Positions 44,574-54,456 of a stretch of DNA of 64,000 nt are shown here, in pieces. The DNA is taken from assembly GCA_028877215.1 (NCBI GenBank), contig JAPPFJ010000002.1, positions 1 to 64,000 of the forward strand, given 5' to 3'. The translations under genes were made by a program, and so were the position numbers. The notes beneath the pieces are model-generated. The model was not told the DNA's origin and did not search any database. It saw only the letters and a program-made list of their open reading frames with translations. The first letter of the stretch is position 1, and the number at the start of each line of letters is the position of its first letter. Origin of the DNA: Gemmatimonadota bacterium (GTDB lineage Bacteria; Latescibacterota; UBA2968; GCA-2709665).

Positions 44574-47174
44574 ATGGAAATGGTGGTCGAACTCGTCCGG
44601 GCGTCCCGGGAGCCCCTGGAACACGTCGGTGGAAAGGCGCGGAATCTCGGTCGCCTGCTTGCGGGCGGCTTCCGCGTACCGGACGGATATTGCGTCACGT
44701 CGGATGCCTGTGTCCGGTTTCTGGAATACAATGGCATCGATCCGGCCGTTGCGACCGAGGAGGCGGTCGCCAGGGGCTCCTTTCCCTCCGACGTGGAGCA
44801 CGCCATCCGGTCCGCGTCCGAATCGCTCCTCGGTCCGGGAGCAAGACCCGTGGCCGTGCGTTCGTCCGGCGCCTCCGAGGACGGTAGCGCATTCGCGTTT
44901 GCGGGTCAGTTCGAGACCTATCTGAACCTGACGGATGTCGCGTCCGTGCTCGAACACGTCCGCTTGTGCTGGGCGTCGGCGTGGAACCACCGCTTGCGAA
45001 CCTATGCCCCGGATCTGATTCCACGCATCGCGGTCGTAGTACAGGAAATGGTCGAGGCGGAGAAATCCGGTATCCTTTTTACACGTAACCCGGTCGCGTC
45101 AGGCGCGCCGGGCATTTTTGTGGAAGCCAACTGGGGGCTCGGCGAGACGGTGGTCGGGGGGGAGGTCTCGCCCGATTCCTACGTGCTGGACCGGAACACG
45201 GGCCGGGTTGCGGAGAAACAGATCGCGCGCAAATTGTGGCGGCTCATGCCGGGCGACCGCCGTGCCGAGCCCATGCCCGAGGGGCTACGGGACGCCGAAG
45301 CGCTTTCACCGGATGAGTTGCGTACTCTGTGGAGGCAGGGCAGGAAGATCGAGGCGTTCTCCGATGGCCGGCCCCAGGACGTCGAATGGGCGTTTTCCGG
45401 CGGTCGGCTTTTTCTCCTGCAGACACGGCCGATTACCACGACAGTGTCCCGCCCGCGCGGCGTGTGGACACGGGGGATCTGCGACGACCTCTGGTCCGAG
45501 GCCCTCTGCCCGATGGCCGCGTCCGTCATTGGGGGGCGCCTGAGCGAGGCCTATACGTTTCAACGTCCCGCGCGGCGCCTGGGCCTGAGTGCGCTGATAC
45601 GCGACGACGTCATGAAGGTGATCGATTGTTACATGTATGTGAATGCCGACGCCGTGGCGGATGCGCTCAAGCTGGTTCCGGAAAACCTGTTGGCGGACGA
45701 GGCCCTGGATATTCTGCCACGGCGTCTCCGGGAGGAGGTCAAGGGTTCGACGTGGACCTGGTGGCGCATGGTTCCGACGCTCCTGCGGCTGCCGGGCCTG
45801 CTGATCACCGAGCCCTACGGTCTGATTCACAGCAATCACCGGAGGGTCAGGCAGGCATTTCTCCCGGTATTCAACCGGCGGATTCTTGCTATAGAGCAAC
45901 AGATTTGCTCGGCGCGGGCTCCGGACGTGCTTCTTGCGGCCGCAAACAGGCTGACAGAATTGGCAATACATCAGCAGCGGGACGTCAACCAGTGGAGTTA
46001 CACATTTGCGATGAACTGCGTCTGGGGCCTGCGAACGATGGTGGTCCGCTGGTCGGACCTCGACATGTCTATTTTGAAGGATCTGCTTCTGGTACCCGAA
46101 AGAAACAGGACTTCGGAGGCAAACGCCGCTCTGGAGAAATTGACAGAGGAGGTACGAAGCGACACCGGGCTGCTTCGGACGCTGGAAGCCGGTACGGACG
46201 CGGCGTTCCTGAAACACCTGCGCGAAGGCGAAGGCGGCTTTGCGTCCAGCTTCAACTCATTTATCGATGCGTACGGAATTCGCGCCCCAAACCGGGATTT
46301 TACGTTTGCACGCTGGCGGGAACGCCCGGAGATCGTCGTACAGATGCTGCGCCAGAACCTTTGCGCGGGAGCTTTACGTGGACAGAGAGAGGCGCGTGAA
46401 ACGATGCGGAGGGCGGAAGCGAAGGTGTCTGGGCGACTGTCAGAAAAGACCTGGGGAAGGACGCGCGTCGTGTTGTTTCGGTTCGTGTTGAGATATGCGA
46501 GGATCTATCTCGGACTACGTGAGGAACTGCGATTTCACCTCGACAGACTCTTTGCCGGGTACAGGGCTGTTTTTCTGGGGCTCGGGGATCATCTTGTATC
46601 CCGAGGATTGATTCGGCGGAAAGATGACGTGTTTTTCCTGACCTGCGACGAGGTTGAGAACGCGTTCGGCGGCGGCCCCGTGGCATCCGAAGATGAAATT
46701 CACCGGCGGATCGCGGATTTCGAACGCGCGCGCGTTCGAAATCCGTTTTATTTCTGGATCGAAGGGCGTGGCGAGAATCCGGTCCCGGACGAAAACCAGG
46801 ATGCGCAACGGTTGCAGGGCGTCGGAGCCAGCCCGGGCACGGCGAGCGGAACCGCACGGATCATTCGCGGACCCGAGGAGTTCGGGATGCTGGCGCAGGG
46901 GGAGGTTCTGGTCGCGCTGGGTACCGATCCGGGCTGGACCCCGCTCTTCCGGCGCGTGAGCGCGGTGGTCACTGAAATCGGCGGGGTGTTGAACCACAGT
47001 TCGGTCATCGCGCGTGAGTACCAGGTCCCCGCGGTGGTGGGGGTGTCGGGTGCGACGCTGCGCATTCGGACCGGAGACCGGGTTACCGTGGACGGGAGCC
47101 GCGGTGTTGTTGAAATCCACGGCGACGGAAGCGATTCACCGGAATCGTCGGATCCGGCAGACCGGGCCGGATAA
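44574..47174 (+). CDS. rifampicin-phosphotransferase-like PEP-utilising protein
   Basis: An 866-residue protein with the three-part layout of rifampicin phosphotransferase: an N-terminal ATP-grasp pyruvate-phosphate-dikinase domain (GGKARNLGRLL, VAVRSSGASEDG, ILFTRNP), a central ~450-residue substrate domain, and a C-terminal swivelling domain whose phospho-histidine is H808 in GGVLNHSSVIARE. The PEP-binding TIM barrel of PEP synthase is absent and the length matches Rph (~860). The true substrate is unknown; resistance to rifamycins is only one possibility. The start is chosen at ATG 44574 before the conserved domain; TTG 44526 and ATG 44544 are alternatives. Confidence 0.75.
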   Translation: MEMVVELVRASREPLEHVGGKARNLGRLLAGGFRVPDGYCVTSDACVRFLEYNGIDPAVATEEAVARGSFPSDVEHAIRSASESLLGPGARPVAVRSSGASEDGSAFAFAGQFETYLNLTDVASVLEHVRLCWASAWNHRLRTYAPDLIPRIAVVVQEMVEAEKSGILFTRNPVASGAPGIFVEANWGLGETVVGGEVSPDSYVLDRNTGRVAEKQIARKLWRLMPGDRRAEPMPEGLRDAEALSPDELRTLWRQGRKIEAFSDGRPQDVEWAFSGGRLFLLQTRPITTTVSRPRGVWTRGICDDLWSEALCPMAASVIGGRLSEAYTFQRPARRLGLSALIRDDVMKVIDCYMYVNADAVADALKLVPENLLADEALDILPRRLREEVKGSTWTWWRMVPTLLRLPGLLITEPYGLIHSNHRRVRQAFLPVFNRRILAIEQQICSARAPDVLLAAANRLTELAIHQQRDVNQWSYTFAMNCVWGLRTMVVRWSDLDMSILKDLLLVPERNRTSEANAALEKLTEEVRSDTGLLRTLEAGTDAAFLKHLREGEGGFASSFNSFIDAYGIRAPNRDFTFARWRERPEIVVQMLRQNLCAGALRGQREARETMRRAEAKVSGRLSEKTWGRTRVVLFRFVLRYARIYLGLREELRFHLDRLFAGYRAVFLGLGDHLVSRGLIRRKDDVFFLTCDEVENAFGGGPVASEDEIHRRIADFERARVRNPFYFWIEGRGENPVPDENQDAQRLQGVGASPGTASGTARIIRGPEEFGMLAQGEVLVALGTDPGWTPLFRRVSAVVTEIGGVLNHSSVIAREYQVPAVVGVSGATLRIRTGDRVTVDGSRGVVEIHGDGSDSPESSDPADRAG

Positions 47175-47292
47175 GGCCCACGGCTTCGGCCAAATCCCGT
47201 GCAGGTCCACAAAATTCGCTTTTTTTGAATTCGTTCGGAGATTATTGCCGAAGCGCTCCGTCGACCTCCGTATTTGCGCATCAGCGAATCGG

Positions 47293-47321
47293 TTGCTAAA
47301 AGTCCCTTCTTGTTGTAAATT
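47293..47321 (+). promoter_or_regulatory. possible sigma-70-type promoter
   Basis: TTGCTA at 47293-47298, a 17-base spacer, TAAATT at 47316-47321, in an AT-rich patch 55 bases before the YggS gene. Confidence 0.45.
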
Positions 47322-47375
47322 TACTATTTTGTATCCGAACCGTGACTCACCTTTTTTCGTTTCGGCACAGCGCCA

Positions 47376-48065
47376 ATGACGTCGATATCGGAGAATCTGA
47401 AACGGGTCCGGGAACGCATCTCCCGGGCCGCGGAGCGAGCGGGGCGGCAGGCGCATGATATAACCCTTGTCGCGGTATCCAAGACAAAGCCAGCGGAAGC
47501 CATTGTTGAAGCGGCGGCGGCGGGGGTTCGGGTGGTTGGCGAGAACCGCGTGCAGGAGGCCGAGAGGAAGGTCGGCGACGTCACGGATGTCGTTGCGTGG
47601 CATCTCGTAGGACATCTGCAGAGGAACAAGGTAAAGAGCGCGCTCCGCCTGTTCGAGATGATCCACTCCGTGGACAGTCTTCGGCTGGCAAAGGAGATTG
47701 GAAAACGCGCGGTGCAGGCCGGGATTTCCGCACGGACGCTCGTACAGGTGAATACATCGGGGGCCGACTCGCAGTTCGGAGCCGAGCCTGACGCAACAGT
47801 CGATCTTGTGGGGCGGATTTCGGAGCTGGAAGGTGTGGGTGTGGAGGGGTTGATGACGATCGGCCTGTTCCTTCCGGATCCGGAGGCGGTTCGACCATGT
47901 TTCGTTCAATTGCGGGAACTGGGTGAAGAGATTGCAGCGGCGCGCATTGCGGGCGTGTCGATGGCACACCTGTCCATGGGTATGACGGGGGATTTCGAGG
48001 TCGCAATCGAGGAAGGTGCCACGATGGTGCGCGTCGGCTCTGCGATCTTCGGCGCGAGGCAGTAA
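47376..48065 (+). CDS. yggS: pyridoxal phosphate homeostasis protein (YggS/PROSC)
   Basis: A 229-residue alanine-racemase-like barrel that binds PLP without catalysis and keeps free vitamin B6 in balance. The PLP lysine is K36 in LVAVSKTKP; GENRVQEA and LSMGMTGDFEVAIEEG are signatures. YggT and DivIVA follow, the standard neighbourhood for yggS in cell-division clusters. Confidence 0.95.
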   Translation: MTSISENLKRVRERISRAAERAGRQAHDITLVAVSKTKPAEAIVEAAAAGVRVVGENRVQEAERKVGDVTDVVAWHLVGHLQRNKVKSALRLFEMIHSVDSLRLAKEIGKRAVQAGISARTLVQVNTSGADSQFGAEPDATVDLVGRISELEGVGVEGLMTIGLFLPDPEAVRPCFVQLRELGEEIAAARIAGVSMAHLSMGMTGDFEVAIEEGATMVRVGSAIFGARQ

Positions 48066-48164
48066 CGGGAGCGCGAAGTCCTAACGCATGTCGTTCGGTG
48101 CGATGCACTGCCGGAAAGGCGTCCGACGGTCGGACGTTGCAGGGCTTCCAGATTAAGGATCGCG

Positions 48165-48767
48165 ATGTTATACGTCTTGTTGCAGGTCATTGACTTCCTG
48201 CGTACAGCCGTCGATTTTGTGGCATTTGCCGTGGTTGTGGCTGTCGTCGTACTGATGGTCCTGCGCTGGATACTGTTTAAGACGCAGCCCTTCGGACGGC
48301 TGTCTCAGGTCGTTCGGGAGTGGACCGATCCCATGATCTGGCCGGTTGCGCAAAGCCTGCCGGCGTCCAACAGTCTCAGTATTGCGCCGTTATTTGTGGT
48401 TCTGGCAACGTTGCTGGCGGCGTTTTTCCTGAAGTGGGTCAGCAACGATGTGCTGCTGGCGCTGGAAGGGGTGTTACGGGCACTGCTGAATGTGGCTTTT
48501 CTTCAAGTCATCGGCTGGCTCTTTTACGGCGCGATTTCGGTTTTCCTGGTATTGATACTCGCCCGCATCATCGTTTCCTGGATGCCCTTTCTGCGAAACG
48601 GACGGCTGATCTGGACGCTGTATGCGCTCACCGAGCCCGTCATGGCGCCTTTCCGGCGCATGATTCCGCCGCTTGGGATGTTCGATCTGTCGCCGATTCT
48701 GCTGATCCTGCTGTTGAATTTCGCTAAAGGGGCGGTTCTCGCGGTCTTCGGACTGGGCACGTCGTAG
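48165..48767 (+). CDS. YggT family membrane protein
   Basis: A 200-residue membrane protein with two YggT repeats; the second contains ARIIVSWMPF and PFRRMIPPLGMFDLSPILL. The function is poorly known; links to osmotic tolerance and division are reported for the family. The gene order yggS-yggT-divIVA supports the call. Confidence 0.88.
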   Translation: MLYVLLQVIDFLRTAVDFVAFAVVVAVVVLMVLRWILFKTQPFGRLSQVVREWTDPMIWPVAQSLPASNSLSIAPLFVVLATLLAAFFLKWVSNDVLLALEGVLRALLNVAFLQVIGWLFYGAISVFLVLILARIIVSWMPFLRNGRLIWTLYALTEPVMAPFRRMIPPLGMFDLSPILLILLLNFAKGAVLAVFGLGTS

Positions 48768-48933
48768 GGCTGGGAGTCGGGCCTGTGATCGTGCGGATCG
48801 TCCGGAACTCCGTCCCTGTCCGGTTCTGAATCCTCAAATACGCCTTCCCTCTCCCCGCGGGGCGGAATCCCCTGCCGCCCGCTCGAGTTTTCCGGCGCCG
48901 CCGGCGCCGGTGACGGTTATGGAGGTGGTTCCC

Positions 48934-49482
48934 GTGAAGCTGACTTCGCTGGATATCCGGAAGCAGGAATTTAAACGGGCCTTTCGAGGTCTCGACCCGG
49001 ATGAAGTATCGGCCTTTCTGGAAACGGTCGCGGATTCGTTTGAGGTACTGAACCGCGAGCGCTTGCAGGCAATGGAGCGTGAGGCCGGTTTGCAGGAGCA
49101 GGTGGAGCGGTACGCGCAGCTGGAGACGACGTTGCAGGAAATGCTGAAGACGGCGCAACTGGCCGCCGATGACGTCCGGGAGAATGCCCGGGCAGAGGGC
49201 AGGCTGATCGTGACGGAGGCCGAAGCACTGGCGAATCGCGCCGTGGAGAAGGCGCGTACACAGGTACGGCAGATGCGGAACGAGATGGTGAATCTCAAGA
49301 CCCGGCGGGACATGTTTGTCGCCAGGTTTCAGTCCCTGTTGCAGGCGCATTCCGAATTTCTGGCTCAGCTTTCAGACGATGAACTCGACGGCGTCGACGG
49401 AAACGACGGTGGCGAAGAAGCGTACGCGAAGGGTGGCAACGGCCAGATTTCGAATGGAGAAAGTGCGGAGACGGAGGACTGA
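48934..49482 (+). CDS. DivIVA domain protein
   Basis: A 182-residue coiled-coil protein. The N-terminal SLDIRKQEFKRAFRGLDPDE is the DivIVA lipid-binding segment, followed by a long coiled coil to about residue 145 and an acidic tail. It marks curved membrane at poles or septa and recruits division or growth proteins. GTG at 48934 is chosen because GGAGG lies eight bases upstream and the domain starts at once; GTG 48910 and ATG 48919 add residues that do not fit the family. Confidence 0.88.
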   Translation: MKLTSLDIRKQEFKRAFRGLDPDEVSAFLETVADSFEVLNRERLQAMEREAGLQEQVERYAQLETTLQEMLKTAQLAADDVRENARAEGRLIVTEAEALANRAVEKARTQVRQMRNEMVNLKTRRDMFVARFQSLLQAHSEFLAQLSDDELDGVDGNDGGEEAYAKGGNGQISNGESAETED

Positions 49483-49550
49483 TTTTCGGGGTATGCCTGA
49501 GCCGGGCGCCGTCGCGCGACGGGGGTTGCCTGCAGGAGCGGAGCGGACAC

Positions 49551-50438
49551 ATGACAGAGAGGAAGACGTTGCGCCTGGGTGTGATCGGCGGCTCTGGATT
49601 CTACCGGATGGATGGCGTCAGGGTGGTGCGGGAGCACGACCTGGATACGCCGTTCGGCAGGCCCTCGGATCTGCTTGTGGAAGCGGAAATCGACGGGCGC
49701 ACGGTCGTCTTTCTTCCCCGGCACGGGCGTGGTCACATGCTGCTGCCTTCCGAGGTGCGATACCGCGCCAACATCCATGCACTGAAGCAGCTGGGCGTCA
49801 CAAACGTCCTTGCGGTGGGCGCCGTGGGAATCATGAAAGAACACATCATTCCGGGAGACATGGTCGTTCCGGATCAGATCTTCGATCGCACCAGGGGGAA
49901 TCGGCAGTCCACGTTCTTCGGCGACGGGGTTGTCGGACACGTTTCCTTCGCAGACCCGTTTTGTGCTGAAATGCGCGGCCTGGTTGCCCGGGCGGCGCAG
50001 ACAAAGGGTGCTGCTGTCCACGAGGGCGGCACGTACGTCTGCATGGAAGGGCCGCAGTTTTCCACCCGGGCGGAGTCGCACTTTTATCGCAGGGCCGCCG
50101 ATGCCACGGTGATCGGGATGACAGCGCTTCCGGAGGCCAAACTGGCCCGTGAGGCGGAAATGTGTTACGCCGTGCTTTCAATGGGCACGGATTACGACTG
50201 CTGGCACGAACAGGAAGGCGATGTCGACATCGAGTCCGTACTGGCCATCCTGAAGGCCAATACACGGATGGCCAATGCGGTGGTGAAGGAAATTTCCGGG
50301 CTGCTGCCCGAATCTTCGGACTGCGAATGTCTCCGCGCGGCGCGGGATGCGATTATTACGGCGCCGGACGCCATTTCCGATGAGGCGAAGCACCGGTTGA
50401 GCGTCCTTTATGGACACTATCTGGACGGGACAGGATGA
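49551..50438 (+). CDS. mtnP: S-methyl-5'-thioadenosine phosphorylase
   Basis: A 295-residue enzyme that splits methylthioadenosine with phosphate into adenine and methylthioribose-1-phosphate in methionine salvage. GVIGGSGFY, LPRHGRGH, CMEGPQFSTRAES and IGMTALPEA are the active-site motifs. Purine nucleoside phosphorylases of the same fold may differ at one or two base-pocket residues. It overlaps the NUDIX gene by ATGA. Confidence 0.92.
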   Translation: MTERKTLRLGVIGGSGFYRMDGVRVVREHDLDTPFGRPSDLLVEAEIDGRTVVFLPRHGRGHMLLPSEVRYRANIHALKQLGVTNVLAVGAVGIMKEHIIPGDMVVPDQIFDRTRGNRQSTFFGDGVVGHVSFADPFCAEMRGLVARAAQTKGAAVHEGGTYVCMEGPQFSTRAESHFYRRAADATVIGMTALPEAKLAREAEMCYAVLSMGTDYDCWHEQEGDVDIESVLAILKANTRMANAVVKEISGLLPESSDCECLRAARDAIITAPDAISDEAKHRLSVLYGHYLDGTG

Positions 50439-50905
50439 TCGACGAACAATGGTACCGAAGACCCGATGGCGTGCCGGAAGCCGTTTCCGCGGGGGGTGTG
50501 GTCGTCAGGGTGGAGGACGGACAGGTGATGGTGGCGCTGATTCGCGAGCAGTCGTACGAGGAATATGTGCTCCCCAAGGGACACGTGGACAAGGGCGAGT
50601 CGGTCGAGGAGGCGGCCCGGCGGGAAATCGAGGAGGAAGCGGGGTTTACGGAACTGGAGTTGATCCGGCCGATGGGCGTTCGGGCACGGATGAACTATCG
50701 TCGAACTGAATGGAAATCCACGCATTATTTCCTTTATCGGACCGAGCAGGTGGACGTCGTTCCCACCGACTTCGAGAATCACGAAGTCGTGGACTGGTTT
50801 CCAATCGACCGGCTGCCGGTGATGATGTGGCCGGAGCAGAAGGCCTTGTTGGGGGAGAACGAGCATGGGATCGTCGCGGCGGTGAATGGTCAGTCCGATC
50901 CATAA
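50435..50905 (+). CDS. NUDIX hydrolase
   Basis: A 156-residue pyrophosphohydrolase with a complete Nudix box: GHVDKGESVEEAARRE followed by IEEEAGF. It resembles diadenosine polyphosphate hydrolases of the Ap4A type (LPKGHVDKGE), which clear dinucleoside polyphosphates. Coupled to mtnP by a four-base overlap, so both may serve nucleotide salvage. Confidence 0.9.
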   Translation: MIDEQWYRRPDGVPEAVSAGGVVVRVEDGQVMVALIREQSYEEYVLPKGHVDKGESVEEAARREIEEEAGFTELELIRPMGVRARMNYRRTEWKSTHYFLYRTEQVDVVPTDFENHEVVDWFPIDRLPVMMWPEQKALLGENEHGIVAAVNGQSDP

Positions 50906-51053
50906 ACCCGGCAACTCACGGCAGAGTACTTACGCCTGACCGGTCCGCATTGCGGCGCGGCAGGACCCGGGACGGACGCGTTCCGGTACCGAATCGACGA
51001 CAACGGGCAATGATCCGCAATTTCAGGCAATACATTGACGACGAATAGCAATC

Positions 51054-54000
51054 ATGGCGACGGTTAAAGAGGCAGACAGGGTGTTTGAAGACGTTTCCGG
51101 CGGGATGGATTTTCCTGGAATGGAGAAGGAGATCCTTCGGTTCTGGGAGGAAAACAGCACGTTCGCGAAGTCGGTGGCAACCCGGCCGGAATCCAATTCG
51201 TTCATCTTCAATGACGGTCCGCCATTCGCCAGCGGGCTACCGCATTACGGTCACCTGCTGGCGTCGATTATCAAGGACGTCGTACCTCGGTACTGGACGA
51301 TGCGCGGATACCGGGTGGACAGGCGTTTCGGCTGGGACTGTCACGGGCTGCCGGTGGAGAACGAGGCCGAGAGGCAACTGGGCCTGAAGTCCAGGAAAGA
51401 CATCCTCGCATTCGGCGTGGGCCGGTTCAACGAATTCTGCCGTGAACAGGTGCTGCAATACACGGCGGAGTGGAAGCAGGTCATCCAGCGGTGCGGGCGG
51501 TGGGTGGACTGGGACAACCAGTACCGGACGATGGATACGGACTTCATGGAGTCCGTATGGTGGGTGTTTAAAAGTCTGTGGGACAAGGACCTGGTGTATG
51601 AGGGATACTATTCCCTCGCCTACTGCCCCAGGTGTGCCACCCCGCTCTCTAATTTCGAGGTGAATCTCGGAGGATACCGGGATACCCAGGATCCTTCCAT
51701 CACGGTGCGATTCCGCGTTCGGGGACAGGAGAATACGTCGATTCTGGCCTGGACGACCACACCGTGGACGCTGCCTTCGAACATGGCGCTTGCCGTCGGT
51801 GACGACATCCCGTACGTGCGCGTTCACATGGAAGATGGAGAACAGTTGATCCTTGCGGAACCGCGTTTCGACTCCCTGTTCGGCAGACGCAACGGGGAGG
51901 TGGTGCGGGTGGAGAAGGAGCCGGTCGCGGCGCTGTTGGAAATGCGTTACGAGCCGCTGTTCCGCCATTTTTCGGATCTTGGGAACAAGGGCGCGTTTCG
52001 CGTGGTTGCTGCCGATTTCGTGTCCACCGACGACGGTACCGGGATTGTACACGTCGCTCCCGGTTTCGGTGAAGATGACTATCAGCTGGGTGTTGAAAAG
52101 GGCATCCCGGTTGTGTGTCCGATTGACGAGGATTGTGCGTTTACGGATGCAATACCCGAATATAAGGGACAGTTCGTAAAGGATGTCGATCGCGAGATCG
52201 TGCGGCGGTTGCGAACGGATGGTCTCCTTTTTTCCGATGGTACGCTGGTTCACAGTTACCCGTACTGCTGGCGGTGCGATTCTCCTCTGATTTACCGCGC
52301 AATCTCTACCTGGTTCGTGGCCATCGAACCCATCAAGGACAAGATGGTTGCCTCGAATCAGCGAGTCCGGTGGGTCCCGGAACATATCAAGAACGGACGG
52401 TTCGGCCGCTGGCTGGAGGATGCGCGCGACTGGGCGATCAGCCGGAACCGTTATTGGGGCACGCCGCTGCCCGTATGGCGCAACGAGGACACGAAGGAGA
52501 CGATTTGTGTCGGAAGCCGTGAAGAACTGGAGCGTTTGAGCGGGCAGAAGGTGGAGGACCTGCACAAGCATCTGATCGACCACGTCGAAATCCCCAGCCC
52601 CACCGGAAGAGGCATGTTGAAGCGCGTTCCCGAGGTTCTGGATTGCTGGTTCGAGTCCGGTTCCATGCCCTATGCCCAGACACATTATCCGTTCGAGAAC
52701 CGGTCGTTTTTCGAGGCCAATTTCCCGGCCGATTTCATTTCCGAAGGGCTGGATCAGACCCGGGGCTGGTTTTATACATTGACGGTCCTCGCCGCGGCGC
52801 TGTTTCAGGAGCCGGCGTTCAGGAATTGCATTGTTTCCGGTATGCTGCTTGCAGAGGACGGACGCAAGATGAGCAAGCGGTTGAAGAACTATCCGGAACC
52901 CACGGAAATGCTGGACGCGTACGGCGCTGACGCATTGAGGCTGTATCTGCTGAACTCGCCGGCGCTGAAGGCCGAAGAGTTGAGAATCAGCGAACGGGGA
53001 ATACAGGAGAGCCTTCGTTCGGTCATCATTCCGCTTTGGAATGCGTACGGCGGAATCTTCGTCACCTATGCCAATATCGACGGCTGGACGCCTGCCAATG
53101 CCGCCGGGGCGGCGCGCACGCACGAACTGGACCGCTGGATCCTCTCGGAATTGCAGACGCTGCTGCACGAAATAAATGCCGAGATGGCCGCGTACCGGCT
53201 TTACAGGACCGTGCCGGTCATGGTTTCGTTTGTGGAGAAGCTGACGAACTGGTACATCCGCCGCAGCCGCCGCCGCTTCTGGAAGTCGGAAGACGACGGG
53301 GACAAGGCGGCGGTCTACGAGACGCTCTACGAGGTGTTGGTTACGCTGGTCAAGGCGATGGCGCCGGTGTTGCCGTTTGTGACCGAGAGTATCTATCAGA
53401 ATCTGGTCAGAAGGGCGGACAGGGAGGCACCCGAGAGCGTCCACCTGTGCGATATGCCGCAGGCCGACGAGGCGTTGCGGGACCCCGAACTCGAGGCGCA
53501 GATGCATCTGGCGATGCGCGCGGTCGCTCTGGGCCGGTCGCTTCGCAACCGTCACGATCTCAAAGTGCGTCAACCGTTGCGGCGGGTCTACCTGCTTCCG
53601 CCGGATACCGCCGGACGCGAAGCGTTGACGTCGATGCAGGGTCTGATCGCCGAGGAACTGAATATCAAAGAGGTCGTGTTGGTGGAGGATGAGACCGAGT
53701 TGAGCGAAATCTCATACAGACCCAACTTCAGGGCGCTGGGGCCGCGTTTCGGAAGACGCATGAACGAGGTGGCCGGTCGCATCGCCGAATTGGCCCCCGG
53801 GGACGTCGAACGCCTGCGTACGGGGAAAACGCTCGCGGTTGCGGGAGGTGAAATCGCTCTTGAGGATCTGGAAGTCCAGCGGCGGGAGAAAGACGGCGTG
53901 GTTGTGGCCGTCGAGAACAACCTGTGCGTAGGGCTGGACGTTCACCTCGACGACGAACTGATCGACGAGTGTACGGCGCGCGAGTTCGTCAACCGGGTAC

Positions 54001-54224
54001 AGAATATGCGCAAGGAGATGGGATTGCAGGTTGTCGACCGCATTCACGTTGGCGTAACGGGAGAGGGTTGTCTGGAGCGTGCGGTTGACCGCTATCGGGC
54101 ATACGTCAGCGGCGAGACGCTCGCACAGAATCTGCTTGTGGGTCAACTGCCGGTTTCCTGCCAGTTCACCCGGGAGTGGCAGGTGAACGGGCTGCGTGGC
54201 AAGATCGGCGTTTCACGCAATTGA
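51054..54224 (+). CDS. ileS: isoleucine-tRNA ligase, type 2
   Basis: A 1056-residue class I aminoacyl-tRNA synthetase. The HIGH motif reads PHYGH (63-67) and KMSKR is at 605-609. The context GPPFASGLPHYGHLL and the length are typical of the eukaryote-like type 2 enzyme, which is known to be much less sensitive to mupirocin than type 1. The C-terminal DALR-type anticodon domain is present. No T-box and no strong ribosome site is seen upstream. Confidence 0.96.
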   Translation: MATVKEADRVFEDVSGGMDFPGMEKEILRFWEENSTFAKSVATRPESNSFIFNDGPPFASGLPHYGHLLASIIKDVVPRYWTMRGYRVDRRFGWDCHGLPVENEAERQLGLKSRKDILAFGVGRFNEFCREQVLQYTAEWKQVIQRCGRWVDWDNQYRTMDTDFMESVWWVFKSLWDKDLVYEGYYSLAYCPRCATPLSNFEVNLGGYRDTQDPSITVRFRVRGQENTSILAWTTTPWTLPSNMALAVGDDIPYVRVHMEDGEQLILAEPRFDSLFGRRNGEVVRVEKEPVAALLEMRYEPLFRHFSDLGNKGAFRVVAADFVSTDDGTGIVHVAPGFGEDDYQLGVEKGIPVVCPIDEDCAFTDAIPEYKGQFVKDVDREIVRRLRTDGLLFSDGTLVHSYPYCWRCDSPLIYRAISTWFVAIEPIKDKMVASNQRVRWVPEHIKNGRFGRWLEDARDWAISRNRYWGTPLPVWRNEDTKETICVGSREELERLSGQKVEDLHKHLIDHVEIPSPTGRGMLKRVPEVLDCWFESGSMPYAQTHYPFENRSFFEANFPADFISEGLDQTRGWFYTLTVLAAALFQEPAFRNCIVSGMLLAEDGRKMSKRLKNYPEPTEMLDAYGADALRLYLLNSPALKAEELRISERGIQESLRSVIIPLWNAYGGIFVTYANIDGWTPANAAGAARTHELDRWILSELQTLLHEINAEMAAYRLYRTVPVMVSFVEKLTNWYIRRSRRRFWKSEDDGDKAAVYETLYEVLVTLVKAMAPVLPFVTESIYQNLVRRADREAPESVHLCDMPQADEALRDPELEAQMHLAMRAVALGRSLRNRHDLKVRQPLRRVYLLPPDTAGREALTSMQGLIAEELNIKEVVLVEDETELSEISYRPNFRALGPRFGRRMNEVAGRIAELAPGDVERLRTGKTLAVAGGEIALEDLEVQRREKDGVVVAVENNLCVGLDVHLDDELIDECTAREFVNRVQNMRKEMGLQVVDRIHVGVTGEGCLERAVDRYRAYVSGETLAQNLLVGQLPVSCQFTREWQVNGLRGKIGVSRN

Positions 54225-54257
54225 AATTCTCTCGGGAATGATACGCTCCGGGCCTGA

Positions 54258-54386
54258 CAGCCCGTCGAAAGAGCCCATCCGGGCTGCGGCCGGCCCTTGC
54301 GGTCGGAATACTGCGTTGCGCTTCCTCGCCGAATCGCTGGACGAGTCACCATACCTCGCCTGCAGAGCGACTTTTTCAACGGACTG
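54258..54386. repeat. MITE-like family A, full copy
   Basis: A 129-bp element. Left end CAGCCCGTCGAAAGAGCC, right end GACTTTTTCAACGGACTG, imperfect inverted repeats of each other. The interior shares the GGCTGCGGCCGGCCCTTGCG block with the copy at 57342. It lies between ileS and the DksA/TraR gene. Confidence 0.75.
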
Positions 54387-54456
54387 CCAAAGCACGCAAG
54401 AGGGCAGCGGCATCCGGCTCGTGCGCGCGTTTTGACATTGACAGGCAGAGAGGACG

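Noticed and set aside
47200..47245. Possible terminator after the Rph-like gene
   Set aside because: A run of seven T is present, but the flanking AATTC arms are too short to form a convincing GC-rich stem before the T-run.
51237..53573. 778-codon minus-strand frame inside ileS
   Set aside because: High GC keeps the antisense frame open; it has no domain pattern, while the plus strand encodes an intact IleRS.
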